Shown piece after piece: positions 56,561 to 64,000 of a stretch of 64,000 nt of DNA. The translations under genes were made by a program, and so were the position numbers. Source of the DNA: Tessaracoccus flavus (GTDB taxonomy: Bacteria; Actinomycetota; Actinomycetes; Propionibacteriales; Propionibacteriaceae); assembly GCF_001997295.1 (NCBI RefSeq), contig NZ_CP019605.1:1798001-1862000 (forward strand). The letters run 5' to 3'. The number at the start of each line of letters is the position of its first letter. Position 1 is the first letter of the stretch. The notes beneath the pieces are model-generated. The model was not told the origin of the DNA, made no database searches, and was given only the letters and a program-made list of their open reading frames with translations.

Positions 56561-57238
56561 GTGACCCGTCGAATACTCGTCGCCGACGACGACCCCATGG
56601 TGCGCGAGGCGTACCGGATGTTTTTCTCGCGGCACGACACCCTTGAGGTGGTAGGCGAGGCCCGAGACGGGAACGAGGCTGTTTCGCTGCACCGCGAGCT
56701 GAAGCCCGACATCACTCTCATGGACCTCCAGATGCCCGACAAATCGGGCGTCGAGGCAATCGGTGAGATCTGCCAAGCAGACCCGACGGCCTGCATCGTC
56801 GCACTCACAACGTTTGGCACTCGCGATTACATTGTGGCGGCACTGCGCGCCGGCGCAGCCGGATACCTCCTCAAGGACGCCGGCGGTCCAGCTCTGCTGG
56901 CGGCCGTCGAGCAAGCGCTGGACGGCGAGATGCCACTGTCGTCCGCAGTGCGGCGGGAACTGGTCCGCGACGTCGTTGACAGCGCGGTTCGCGAACGCCC
57001 TGCGCTGCCAGATCCCGGTCTGGCGCCACGGGAACGAGAACTGCTGACATGGCTGGCCCAGGGCCTAACCAACCAACAAATCGGACAGAAGATGTTCGTG
57101 TCTGAAGGGTCCGTGAAGCAGTACCTCTCACATATCGGCGACAAGCTGGGCCTGAAGTCACGCACGCAGATTCTGATGCGCGCGGTCCAACTGGGCATCG
57201 TCGACCCGACAGAGTTAGACCCCATCACCGGTCTCTAG
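56561..57238 (+). CDS. LuxR/NarL-family response regulator
   Basis: 225 residues. Receiver: RRILVADDDPMVREAYRMFF, phospho-Asp55 in ITLMDLQMPDKSG, and LLKDAGGPALLAAV (conserved Lys). Output: LAPRERELLTWLAQGLTNQQIGQKMFVSEGSVKQYLSHIGDKLGLKSRTQ, a LuxR-type helix-turn-helix. Start GTG 56561. It is divergent from the tandem kinase and its small peptide gene, with 148 bases between as a probable shared promoter region. It probably controls the ABC exporter downstream. Confidence 0.92.
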   Translation: MTRRILVADDDPMVREAYRMFFSRHDTLEVVGEARDGNEAVSLHRELKPDITLMDLQMPDKSGVEAIGEICQADPTACIVALTTFGTRDYIVAALRAGAAGYLLKDAGGPALLAAVEQALDGEMPLSSAVRRELVRDVVDSAVRERPALPDPGLAPRERELLTWLAQGLTNQQIGQKMFVSEGSVKQYLSHIGDKLGLKSRTQILMRAVQLGIVDPTELDPITGL

Positions 57239-57250
57239 TCAGACACGACG

Positions 57251-57284
57251 AAGGCCCCGACGCGCGCAGCGCGTCGGGGCCTTC
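57251..57284. terminator. Bidirectional terminator between the regulator and the ABC permease
   Basis: AAGGCCCCGACGCGC and GCGCGTCGGGGCCTT form a perfect 15-bp stem with a short loop, followed by TCTCCTGCG. It lies between two convergent genes and can serve both. Confidence 0.85.
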
Positions 57285-57294
57285 TCCTGCGACC

Positions 57295-58047
57295 TCAGTC
57301 CGAAGGAGTCACTGACTTGGTCACGACCGCGCCAGCCACGAAGACGACTGCCGCGATCACCGCTAGATAGGCGACGGCGCCCCCGGGTCCCCACAGGAAC
57401 TCGGTGCCCATGTCTCGTCCGGTCATGGCGTAGCCAGCGTTTGCCCACAGCAGGAACTTGGGTGTGTGCTCAGACAGCCCAGGCAGCTTCGCTAGAAGAA
57501 GCTCCACGACGGTGGGCCACAGCACGATGAGTGCGACGGCGAAGGCCGTGCTGCGCACTAGGGCGCCCACCCCAACAGCCAGTACGGCCATGACGGCCGA
57601 CGTCAACGCAGCCATCCCAATCTGAGGCAGCGCGGCGACGAGGCTGACACCGTCCTGCTTGTACGGAGCGGCGATCAAGCTGACGGCCACCACACCGAGC
57701 ACTGCCAAGACCGTGGCGGACAGCGCGGCGATCACCGCCATGAGGGTGGCCTTGGCCGCGAGCCAGTGCACTCGGCCTGGGAGCCCGAGGAAGCTCGCGT
57801 TGGCGGTGCCAAAGCGGTACTCCTGGGTGACGCTGGTCGCAGCGATCACCATGAGGACCATCAAGCCAAAATCCGCGACTCCCCCGAGGCCGGCCACGTT
57901 GGACACTGTTCCCTGGGTGTTGGCATTGACACTGATGGCGTTGCCGACCGGCATGACCATGCCGAAGGCCAGCAGGCACAGCAGCCCAATGATCCATCCA
58001 GAGGTAGAGAAGTATTTACGCTGTTCAGCGCTGATAGCGGCGGTCAT
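57295..58047 (-). CDS. ABC-2 type transporter permease
   Basis: 250 residues with six membrane helices (for example GWIIGLLCLLAFGMVM, ADFGLMVLMVIAATSVTQEYRFGTA, ATVLAVLGVVAVSLIAA, MAALTSAVMAVLAVGVGALV, YLAVIAAVVFVAGAVV). The TSVTQEYRFGTANASFL segment is the cytoplasmic motif usual for LanE/BcrB-like immunity exporters. ATG 58047 follows GAGG by 7 bases. Partner of the ATPase just upstream; likely exports a peptide or antibiotic. Confidence 0.85.
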   Translation of the reverse strand: MTAAISAEQRKYFSTSGWIIGLLCLLAFGMVMPVGNAISVNANTQGTVSNVAGLGGVADFGLMVLMVIAATSVTQEYRFGTANASFLGLPGRVHWLAAKATLMAVIAALSATVLAVLGVVAVSLIAAPYKQDGVSLVAALPQIGMAALTSAVMAVLAVGVGALVRSTAFAVALIVLWPTVVELLLAKLPGLSEHTPKFLLWANAGYAMTGRDMGTEFLWGPGGAVAYLAVIAAVVFVAGAVVTKSVTPSD

Positions 58048-58055
58048 CGGAATCC

Positions 58056-58973
58056 TCACTTCCTTCCCACGGAGCCGGCGTACTCAACGCCGTCGCGGGT
58101 CATCTCAATAAAGGCGTCTTCAAGCGAGACGCGTTCCTGTCCCAACTCGAGCACGCCGTAGTCGCCTGCCACATCCGCGACCTCTTCGATCGAGAGGCCC
58201 GTGACCGCTAGGCACCGGTCCTGGGCCGAGTCACGCACAATCACCTCTGCGCCTCGGTGCCTCAGCGCCGCGGCGAGCTCGTCGAGACGACGTGCCCTGA
58301 CCCGGATCTTGCCCGCGCCCTGGGCTGCGACGAATGCCTCCACAGTGGTGTCGGCCAGCAGCCGACCCTGAGCAATCACGATGAGGTTGTCGGCCGTCTG
58401 GGACATTTCCGAGAGAAGGTGACTAGACACGAGGACCGTTTTGCCCTGGTCAGCTAGGCGGCGCATCACCTGCCGAATCCAGTGGATACCTTCGGGGTCA
58501 AGTCCGTTGACGGGCTCGTCTAGGATGTAGTGCTGGGGATCTCCTAGCATCGCGGTAGCGAGCCCGAGCCGCTGTCGCATGCCGAGCGAGAACTCGCCAG
58601 CCTTGCGGCGGGCTGCTTCACGCAGCCCAACGATCTCAAGGATCTCGTCCACGCGCGCGGTGTCGATCCTGTTGGAGGCAGCCACCCAGCGCAGGTGATC
58701 CCGGGCAGACCGCTTGGGGTGCACCCAGCCGGCGTCGAGCAGCGCTCCGACGGTGGTGAGCGGCCGCTTGAGGGTGCGGTAGGGCACTCCGTCGATGAGG
58801 GCGGTCCCAGATGTGGGTCGTTCGAGGCCCAGCAGCATCCGCATGGTGGTGGACTTTCCGGCCCCGTTAGGGCCGAGGAATCCAGTCACCACGCCGGGCT
58901 GAATCTGGACCGAAAGGTTGTCGACTACGGTCTTTGAGCCGTATCGCTTGGTCAAGTTCCGAGTTTCGATCAT
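58056..58973 (-). CDS. ABC transporter ATP-binding protein (BcrA/LanF-like)
   Basis: 305 residues. Walker A GPNGAGKSTT, Q-loop region VGALLDAGWVHPKRSARDHL, signature FSLGMRQRLGLATAML, Walker B HYILDEPVNGLDPEG, H-loop VSSHLLSEM, and a C-terminal DUF4162-like tail. The signature SLGMRQR is typical of antibiotic/lantibiotic self-protection exporters. 8 bases before the permease gene. Confidence 0.92.
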   Translation of the reverse strand: MIETRNLTKRYGSKTVVDNLSVQIQPGVVTGFLGPNGAGKSTTMRMLLGLERPTSGTALIDGVPYRTLKRPLTTVGALLDAGWVHPKRSARDHLRWVAASNRIDTARVDEILEIVGLREAARRKAGEFSLGMRQRLGLATAMLGDPQHYILDEPVNGLDPEGIHWIRQVMRRLADQGKTVLVSSHLLSEMSQTADNLIVIAQGRLLADTTVEAFVAAQGAGKIRVRARRLDELAAALRHRGAEVIVRDSAQDRCLAVTGLSIEEVADVAGDYGVLELGQERVSLEDAFIEMTRDGVEYAGSVGRK

Positions 58974-59055
58974 GGTTCAATCTTTCCTTTCTGGAGGTTC
59001 TTGGGGCATCGGCCGTGGGTTTGCTCTTTGCTTGAAACCGTCCACCTTTTGACGG

Positions 59056-60636
59056 TTATCTTTTGGCTAGCGAGAGCTGGCTGACGTGTATGGCAACTTG
59101 GACTCGGGTGGCGCAATCGAGCTTGCGCATCACGCTGCAGAGGTGATTGACCACGGTCCGGCGTGACAATCCCAGCCGTCGGGCGATCTGATCGTTGGTC
59201 ATCCCCGTGCTGACGAGGTGAGACACCTCCGACTCACGCGGGGTGAGCTTCGGCAAGCGACGAGGGCCGCTCAGGCCCTGCCCTACCAATTGGTTCAGCG
59301 TGGTAGCTGCACCGTGCGCCCAAAGCCGTTGTTGTTCGTCTAGAGGCAGTTCCTCTGGATGCGGGAGCATCGCCCATTCCCGGGCGCTGAGACTGTGCCA
59401 GTGGGCGGTCATCCAACCAATCAATAGGGCCTTCGCTTGCAACCTTCCTTGGCGTGATCTTGTCTTGCCAAGCGTGTCCAGGAGGGCCACGAGAGCGGTG
59501 CGCGTCCCGGCACCACTCAGCGTCCTCGTGGCCGACGCAATTCGCTCGGTGGCCTGGGCATCATCGGCTCGCGTCAGCGCGATGACTGCTTCCACGAGGT
59601 CGCTTCGAGCCATGAGGTAGGGCTCTTCTAGGGCCAGCGCCACCCATCGGGCAGACTCGCACAAGGCTTCGGCCTCCGCCAGTGAACCTCGTTCGCTGGC
59701 ACCTAGTGCCAACTGCAGCGATGCCCACGCGACGACGAGGTGCTCGCTGGTGGAGGAGGACAGAGTTCGCAGCTCATCGACTCGGTCAATCAGGAATTCC
59801 TGATGGGGTTCGAAGAGCGCTGAGACCACCGCCGGGAGGAACGCCCCAGGCTGGGTCTGCCGCGCCTGCTGCGGCCACGCAGCCTCGGCCGCATCGCGCT
59901 CGCCAAGGGTCAGCGAGAGAAATGCAATACCGGCACGCACCGTGTTCTGCAGTGCAGCCGACTGGTTGACCGCAAGGCTCCTCCCCAGCACGGACCGCAG
60001 GGCCCGAGCATCACCGGATGCGGCTGCGGGGACCAACAGATCGATCACCTGGTGGGGGTCTCCACCATCTCGACCGAAACGAATCATGGCCTGACGCAGC
60101 GCGGAAGGGCTGCCACTCAGGGGCAGCGCCGGCTTCCGGTCAGCTGTCGCCGTCGGGACGACGAGCTGAGCTGCCGCCTGAGCTGCAGCCGCCCTGTCCA
60201 GCGGGAGCACCCAGCGAGTGGCCATTCCCCCTCGCGGGTCGGCGCCGCGCCTGATCCGGATCCACCCTCCGTCGATCAGCCGGCGTTGGAGGCTGGGCAT
60301 GTCGGCAGCGTGGCCCAGCGCACTCCTGACCAGCCTCGGCGAGCACTCGCCGCCGCTGAAGTGGAGACAGGCCAGCGCCCCCATGACATGTGGGTCCTTA
60401 GGCAGCTGGTACGAAGGCGCGGCGCTAGCGATCTGTGCCCAGTCGAGCCCCGTCGACAGGGCGCGCACCACGGTTGCAGCCTCCAGCTCCTGGAGCCAGG
60501 GTGGGCTGCCATCCCCACGTGCCGCGAGCAGCCGGGTGAGGATCTGCAGCTTCTCCGGTGCGGTCTCCGAGCCGTCGCTGCACATCTGCTCAGCGAGCTG
60601 TGTGGCTACGGTTTCGTAGCGCCCCATCACGTCCAT
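59056..60636 (-). CDS. Large LuxR-family transcriptional regulator
   Basis: About 526 residues. The C-terminal LuxR helix-turn-helix is PKLTPRESEVSHLVSTGMTNDQIARRLGLSRRTVVNHLCSVMRKLDCATRVQVAIH (about residues 460-515). The middle is helical, TPR-like (ALCESARWVALALEEPYLMARSDLVEAV). The N-terminal region has no Walker A, so it is not a full LAL ATPase. Start is uncertain: ATG 60636 chosen, ATG 60627 possible. It lies between the ABC-2 exporter and the truncated exporter ATPase, so probably regulates this locus. Confidence 0.75.
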   Translation of the reverse strand: MDVMGRYETVATQLAEQMCSDGSETAPEKLQILTRLLAARGDGSPPWLQELEAATVVRALSTGLDWAQIASAAPSYQLPKDPHVMGALACLHFSGGECSPRLVRSALGHAADMPSLQRRLIDGGWIRIRRGADPRGGMATRWVLPLDRAAAAQAAAQLVVPTATADRKPALPLSGSPSALRQAMIRFGRDGGDPHQVIDLLVPAAASGDARALRSVLGRSLAVNQSAALQNTVRAGIAFLSLTLGERDAAEAAWPQQARQTQPGAFLPAVVSALFEPHQEFLIDRVDELRTLSSSTSEHLVVAWASLQLALGASERGSLAEAEALCESARWVALALEEPYLMARSDLVEAVIALTRADDAQATERIASATRTLSGAGTRTALVALLDTLGKTRSRQGRLQAKALLIGWMTAHWHSLSAREWAMLPHPEELPLDEQQRLWAHGAATTLNQLVGQGLSGPRRLPKLTPRESEVSHLVSTGMTNDQIARRLGLSRRTVVNHLCSVMRKLDCATRVQVAIHVSQLSLAKR

Positions 60637-60735
60637 GACAGTGATTCTTCCCGGATGGCATGGGGCGACGGCATGGTCCATTAGCCACGACAACCTAACC
60701 TTCGGACACATCCGACAGGCCAGTTGGCCGTCGGG

Positions 60736-61365
60736 TTAGTGACGAACCGCGAGCGAGGATGCGAACAGATCCCGGTAGCGAGGACCTGACATCAGCAACT
60801 CGTCGTGCGAACCGCTCTCCATGATTTCGCCATCCTCCATCACGTAGATTCGATCCGCATCGACCACCGTGGACATGCGGTGCGCGATGACGATGACGGT
60901 GCAGGACTTCTCCCGCAGCATCGACGCGATACGCGATTCGTTGTGTGTGTCCAAGGAGCTGGTCGCTTCGTCGAGCACCAGCACCTTCGGCTGTCGGACG
61001 AGGGCACGCGCCAGCGCGATTCGCTGCCGTTGGCCACCTGAAAAGTTGCCACCCATCTCAGCGACGAGCGTCTGGTAACCCATGGGCAGCGCCTGGATGT
61101 CGGCGCCCACCATGGCCTCGGTGGCAGCGCGACGGGCGTCATCCTCCCCCAGTTCCGTGCTGCTCATAGTGATGTTCTCGAGGATGGTCCGGTTGAGGAG
61201 GTGCACTTCTTGCGGAACGTAGCCGACGTGGCTGTAGAAGTGCTCTCGGCTGTAGTCGACCTTCGCAAGGCCCTCGTAGCGAATCTCGCCTTCGGTTGGC
61301 TCGATCAGGCCGCAGAGCACCCTGCCCAGGGTTGACTTGCCAGATCCGGACTTCCCCACGATGCT
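60736..61365 (-). pseudogene. Bacteriocin-exporter-like ABC protein, only the C-terminal ATPase left
   Basis: About 208 residues: SIVGKSGSGKSTLGRVLCGL (Walker A), VGYVPQEVHLLNRTILENI (Q-loop), MGGNFSGGQRQRIALARAL (signature), VLVLDEATSSLD (Walker B) and VIAHRMSTV (H-loop). The style (GLIEPTEGEIRYEGL, DSREHFYSHVGYVPQ-like) is that of peptidase-containing or NHLM bacteriocin exporters, which are normally over 700 residues with a membrane domain. A stop codon sits just before the P-loop at about 61369, and the sequence beyond belongs to another gene, so most of the protein was deleted. Confidence 0.8.
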
Positions 61366-61369
61366 GGCA

Positions 61370-61496
61370 CTTCAGTGGCGTCAGCGTCTATGAGACGGTT
61401 ACGCCTCCCTGGCCCCCGACCCTGTCCTTGGTGTATCTCCTCGCACTGGCAGCCCTGCTGCTGGTCGTCGGTGGCTGGCGCCTACGCCAGCATTGA
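61370..61496 (+). pseudogene. 3' remnant of a membrane-protein gene
   Basis: The plus-strand frame encodes SGVSVYETVTPPWPPTLS, then a membrane helix LVYLLALAALLLVVGG and WRLRQH before the stop, the usual end of an anchored protein. Its 5' part is missing where it meets the truncated ABC gene. It ends 4 bases before the convergent ftsY stop. It probably was the original neighbour of ftsY before the accessory block arrived. Confidence 0.5.
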
Positions 61497-61500
61497 GTTC

Positions 61501-62634
61501 CTACTCCCCGAGGATGCCCTGGACGAAGCCCTCGGCCTCGAACGGTGCCAGATCGTCGACTCCCTCCCCGAGGCCGACCAGCTTCACGGGGACGCCCAGC
61601 TCGCGCTGCACCTGGATGACGATGCCGCCCTTGGCGGAGCCGTCGAGCTTGGTCAGCACGATGCCGGTGACGTCGACCACCTCGGCGAAGATGCGTGCCT
61701 GGGTCATGCCGTTTTGCCCCGTCGTCGCGTCGAGGACGAGGAGCACCTCGCTCACCGGTGCCTTCTTCTCGATGACGCGCTTGACCTTGCCGAGCTCGTC
61801 CATCAGACCGGTCTTGGTGTGCAGGCGTCCGGCGGTGTCGACGATGACAACATCGGTGCCCTCTGCGGCACCCTTCGCCACGGCTTCGAACGCGACTGAG
61901 GCCGGGTCGGCGCCCTCCTCGCCGCGAACGGTCTCGACACCGACCCGCTCGCCCCAGGTCGTCAGTTGTTCGGCCGCCGCCGCGCGGAACGTGTCCGCGG
62001 CACCCAGCACGACGCTGCGTCCCTCGGCTACGAGCACCCTGGCCAGCTTCCCGACGGTGGTGGTCTTCCCAGTGCCGTTGACGCCCACCACGAGGACGAC
62101 GGCAGGGTCGCCGTCGCGGGTCGGCGTGAGGTTGAGCGAACGGTCGAGCGTGGGATCAACCAGCTTCAGGAGCTCCTCGTGCAGCACCTGGCGCGCCTGC
62201 GCGGGATCAGCGACACCGTCGACGGCGAGCCGGCGGCGCAACGCGTCGGTGAGCTCGGTCGTGGGGCCGACGCCCAAGTCGGAGGTGATGAGCGTGGTCT
62301 CGAAGTCGTCCCAGGTGTCCGCGTCAATGCGGTCGACCGAAAGCAGGTCAGCAAGAGCGCGGGCCAGTGCGTTGTTGCTCCCCGAGAGCCGGCGCCGGAG
62401 GCGGGCCAATCTGTTCGATGGCGCCTCGGGCTCGTCCAGGCGCGGTCCCGGCGCACGATCCGCGACGGGTTCCTCGGCACGCTCAGCGGGCGGTTCCTCG
62501 GTCGGGGGCTGCTCGAGCTCCTGCTTCTCCGCCCCCTCGAGTCGCTGCCGACGGCCGTCGGCGTATACGACGACGCCGGCGATGACGATCGCGGCACCGA
62601 TGACGGCGATGATGACCCAGAACAACCAATCCAC
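61501..62634 (-). CDS. ftsY: Signal recognition particle receptor FtsY
   Basis: 377 residues. N-terminal membrane helix WVIIAVIGAAIVIAGVVVYA, an acidic Glu/Pro linker, NG domain with VVGVNGTGKTTTVGKLA (G1), GAADTFRAAAAEQL, IVDTAGRLHTKTGLM (G3), TKLDGSAKGG (G4) and LGEGVDDLAPF. It docks the SRP at the membrane. GTG 62634 start. Intact, in contrast to its partner ffh, and next to smc as in most actinobacteria. Confidence 0.95.
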   Translation of the reverse strand: MDWLFWVIIAVIGAAIVIAGVVVYADGRRQRLEGAEKQELEQPPTEEPPAERAEEPVADRAPGPRLDEPEAPSNRLARLRRRLSGSNNALARALADLLSVDRIDADTWDDFETTLITSDLGVGPTTELTDALRRRLAVDGVADPAQARQVLHEELLKLVDPTLDRSLNLTPTRDGDPAVVLVVGVNGTGKTTTVGKLARVLVAEGRSVVLGAADTFRAAAAEQLTTWGERVGVETVRGEEGADPASVAFEAVAKGAAEGTDVVIVDTAGRLHTKTGLMDELGKVKRVIEKKAPVSEVLLVLDATTGQNGMTQARIFAEVVDVTGIVLTKLDGSAKGGIVIQVQRELGVPVKLVGLGEGVDDLAPFEAEGFVQGILGE

Positions 62635-62689
62635 GCGGTCATCCTAGCGATGCTGAAGCGAAGCCCTCACAGCGGTTACGGTCGACCCA

Positions 62690-63115
62690 GCGGCGGGATT
62701 CTGAGGGACGTCCGTCGAAGGGTGGTCCCTGAGCAGCTCGCGAGGAACGAGCGAGCGTCCGTCGAAGGGCGGTCCCTGAGCAGTGACGAGCGCTCAGCGC
62801 GAGGAACGTCCGTCGAAGGGTAACGACCCCGCACCCTCCCGCCGCCCCCGACCACAAGGGCAGCGACCACGGCCACGGCCGTAACCCTTCGACAAGCTCA
62901 GGGACCACGGACGACAAGCTCAGGGACCTTGACCCCTGAGCAGTGACGAGCGCTCAGCGCGAGGAACGTCCGTCGAAGGGTCACGACCCCGCCACCCACC
63001 ACCTCCCCCGACCACAAGGGCGGCGACCACGGCCACGGCCGTAACCCTTCGACAAGCTCAGGGACCACGGACGACAAGCTCAGGGACCACCGAAGGACAA
63101 GCTCAGGGACCTTGC
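62690..63115. repeat. REP-like repeat array between smc and ftsY
   Basis: About 430 bases built from the same parts as the 24.4-kb array: CGTCGAAGGG-type arms, CCGTAACCCTTCGACAAGC arms and tandem GACAAGCTCAGGGAC units. A stretch of about 160 bases is present twice in tandem (62776-62935 and 62936-63095) with a few differences. No gene is seen in it. It may form strong hairpins and stop transcription from smc. Confidence 0.8.
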
Positions 63116-63121
63116 AGAAGA

Positions 63122-64000
63122 TCAGTCGGTGTGAAGGCGCTGGCTCACCACGGTCGAGATGCCGTCGCCGCGCATGCTGACCCCGTAGAGCGAGTCGGCG
63201 ATCTCCATCGTGCGCTTCTGGTGGGTGATGATGAGCAGCTGGGAGGAGGCGCGCAGTTCCTCGTAGATGCCGAGAAGGCGGCCGAGGTTGGCGTCGTCGA
63301 GGGCGGCCTCCACCTCATCGAGAATGTAGAACGGGCTCGGACGCGCGATGAACAGCGAGACGAGGAAGGCCACCGCCACGAGCGACCGCTCACCGCCCGA
63401 GAGCAGCGACAGCCGCTTGATCTGCTTCCCCGCGGGCCGGGCCTCGACGTCGACGCCGGTCGTCAGCCAATCACCGGGCTCGGTCAGCACCAGCCGACCC
63501 TCACCGCCGGGGAAGAGGCGGGCGAAAACCTCGTGGAAGCTCTTCTCAACGTCCCGGTACGCCGCCTCGAACACCTCCTGAACCCGCTTGTCCACCTGGT
63601 CGACGATCTCGATGAGGTCTGCACGGGTCTGTTTCAGGTCATCGAGTTGTTCGGCCAGGAACTGATGCCGTGCCGTCATCGCCTCGAACTCCTCGAGGGC
63701 GAGGGGGTTGACCCGCCCCAGAACGGCGAGGTTGCGCTCGGCCGCCCGGAGTCGGCTGGTCTGCTTCTCCCGGTCATAGGGGACGGGCTCGGGTTGGTCG
63801 TCGTCGGTGAGCGCTGTGCCGTCCGGCCTCGTGATCACAGGCACCGGCTGGTCGGGGCCGTACTCGGCCACAAGCTGGTCGGGTTCGAGCCCGAGTTCGC
63901 TCAGCGCCTTGTCGCTGAGCTGCTCGATGCGCATCTTGTGCTCGATCCGCACCATCTCGTCGCGATGGGCGCCGCGGACGATCTCGTCGAGCCGGGCGGA
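63122..64000 (-). CDS. smc: Chromosome segregation protein SMC, C-terminal part (runs off window)
   Basis: 293 residues visible, frame open to the window end. It shows coiled-coil end (RLRAAERNLAVLGRVNPLALEEFEAMTARHQFLAEQLDDLKQ), FHEVFARLFPGGEGRLVLT, signature LSLLSGGERSLVAVAFL, Walker B SPFYILDEVEAALDDAN and D-loop/HQKRTM region. These belong to the C-terminal half of the SMC ATPase head, which organises the chromosome with ScpAB. Confidence 0.95.
   Translation of the reverse strand, partial: SARLDEIVRGAHRDEMVRIEHKMRIEQLSDKALSELGLEPDQLVAEYGPDQPVPVITRPDGTALTDDDQPEPVPYDREKQTSRLRAAERNLAVLGRVNPLALEEFEAMTARHQFLAEQLDDLKQTRADLIEIVDQVDKRVQEVFEAAYRDVEKSFHEVFARLFPGGEGRLVLTEPGDWLTTGVDVEARPAGKQIKRLSLLSGGERSLVAVAFLVSLFIARPSPFYILDEVEAALDDANLGRLLGIYEELRASSQLLIITHQKRTMEIADSLYGVSMRGDGISTVVSQRLHTD

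Noticed and set aside
62690..63115. Repeats considered as a CRISPR array
   Set aside because: Repeat units are palindromic and of unequal length, spacers are not unique, and no cas gene is present.

Overview
High-GC actinobacterial DNA, most likely from the family Propionibacteriaceae. The evidence is a large protein that I read as the pyrophosphate-type PEP carboxykinase known from Propionibacterium, an sdhCAB operon, several cobalamin riboswitches, and the actinobacterial orders rpsP-khpA-rimM-trmD and lepB-rnhB-DUF2469-yraN-comM-dprA. No rRNA, tRNA or CRISPR array was seen. Species cannot be fixed from the sequence alone.

Layout. Bases 1-4.7 kb are a mobile, lower-GC patch: an IS3-family element inside a tyrosine recombinase gene, an AlbA/Schlafen-type ATPase-like gene, a broken HEPN-like gene and a truncated IS256 transposase. 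At 4.7-6.3 kb there are a membrane protein, a small FN3 protein and a HIT hydrolase. At 6.3-12.7 kb lies a copper-resistance block: multicopper oxidase, CueP lipoprotein, OmpR-type response regulator, histidine kinase and CopB-type P1B ATPase. The same 11-bp-spaced direct repeat lies in front of both outward-facing units. A frameshifted IS1380-like transposase and an FtsX-type ABC exporter with a small secreted protein follow (12.8-18.1 kb). Then come a DUF305 protein, an SRPBCC protein, TerC behind a probable manganese (yybP-ykoY) riboswitch, the PPi-PEPCK candidate, a lone trpB and a HAD phosphatase.

The most striking region is 26.5-36 kb. Three cobalamin riboswitches within 8 kb control two secreted or anchored transcobalamin-beta-like (DUF4430-type) proteins and an ECF transporter (EcfT, a fused EcfA1A2 and an S component). 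They also control an internalin-like LRR protein that starts with the same beta-like domain, and a secreted alpha/alpha-toroid protein of the fold used by the alpha domain of human intrinsic factor. The last two share a duplicated C-terminal module. I infer a surface B12-capture system in which the two halves of intrinsic factor sit on separate proteins, feeding an ECF importer. B12 is needed for methylmalonyl-CoA mutase in propionate fermentation, in which PEPCK and succinate dehydrogenase also act.

From 36 to 51.5 kb the genes are core housekeeping on the minus strand (dprA, comM, yraN, rnhB, lepB, rplS, sdhBAC, trmD, rimM, khpA, rpsP, sppA-like, amidohydrolase, ffh). Between ffh and ftsY/smc lies an accessory insert (51.6-61.4 kb). 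It holds a RecQ-phosphoribosyltransferase fusion, a histidine kinase made of a degenerate and an intact kinase module in tandem, a putative small secreted Cys-pair peptide and a response regulator. It also holds an ABC-2 exporter, a large LuxR regulator and a truncated bacteriocin-exporter-like ABC protein. It looks like a decayed peptide/bacteriocin locus. ftsY, a repeat-filled gap and the 3' part of smc close the window.

Several genes, including the normally essential ffh, carry a single-base frameshift, mostly in runs of 4-5 G or C. This points to deletion errors in the sequence rather than to true gene loss.
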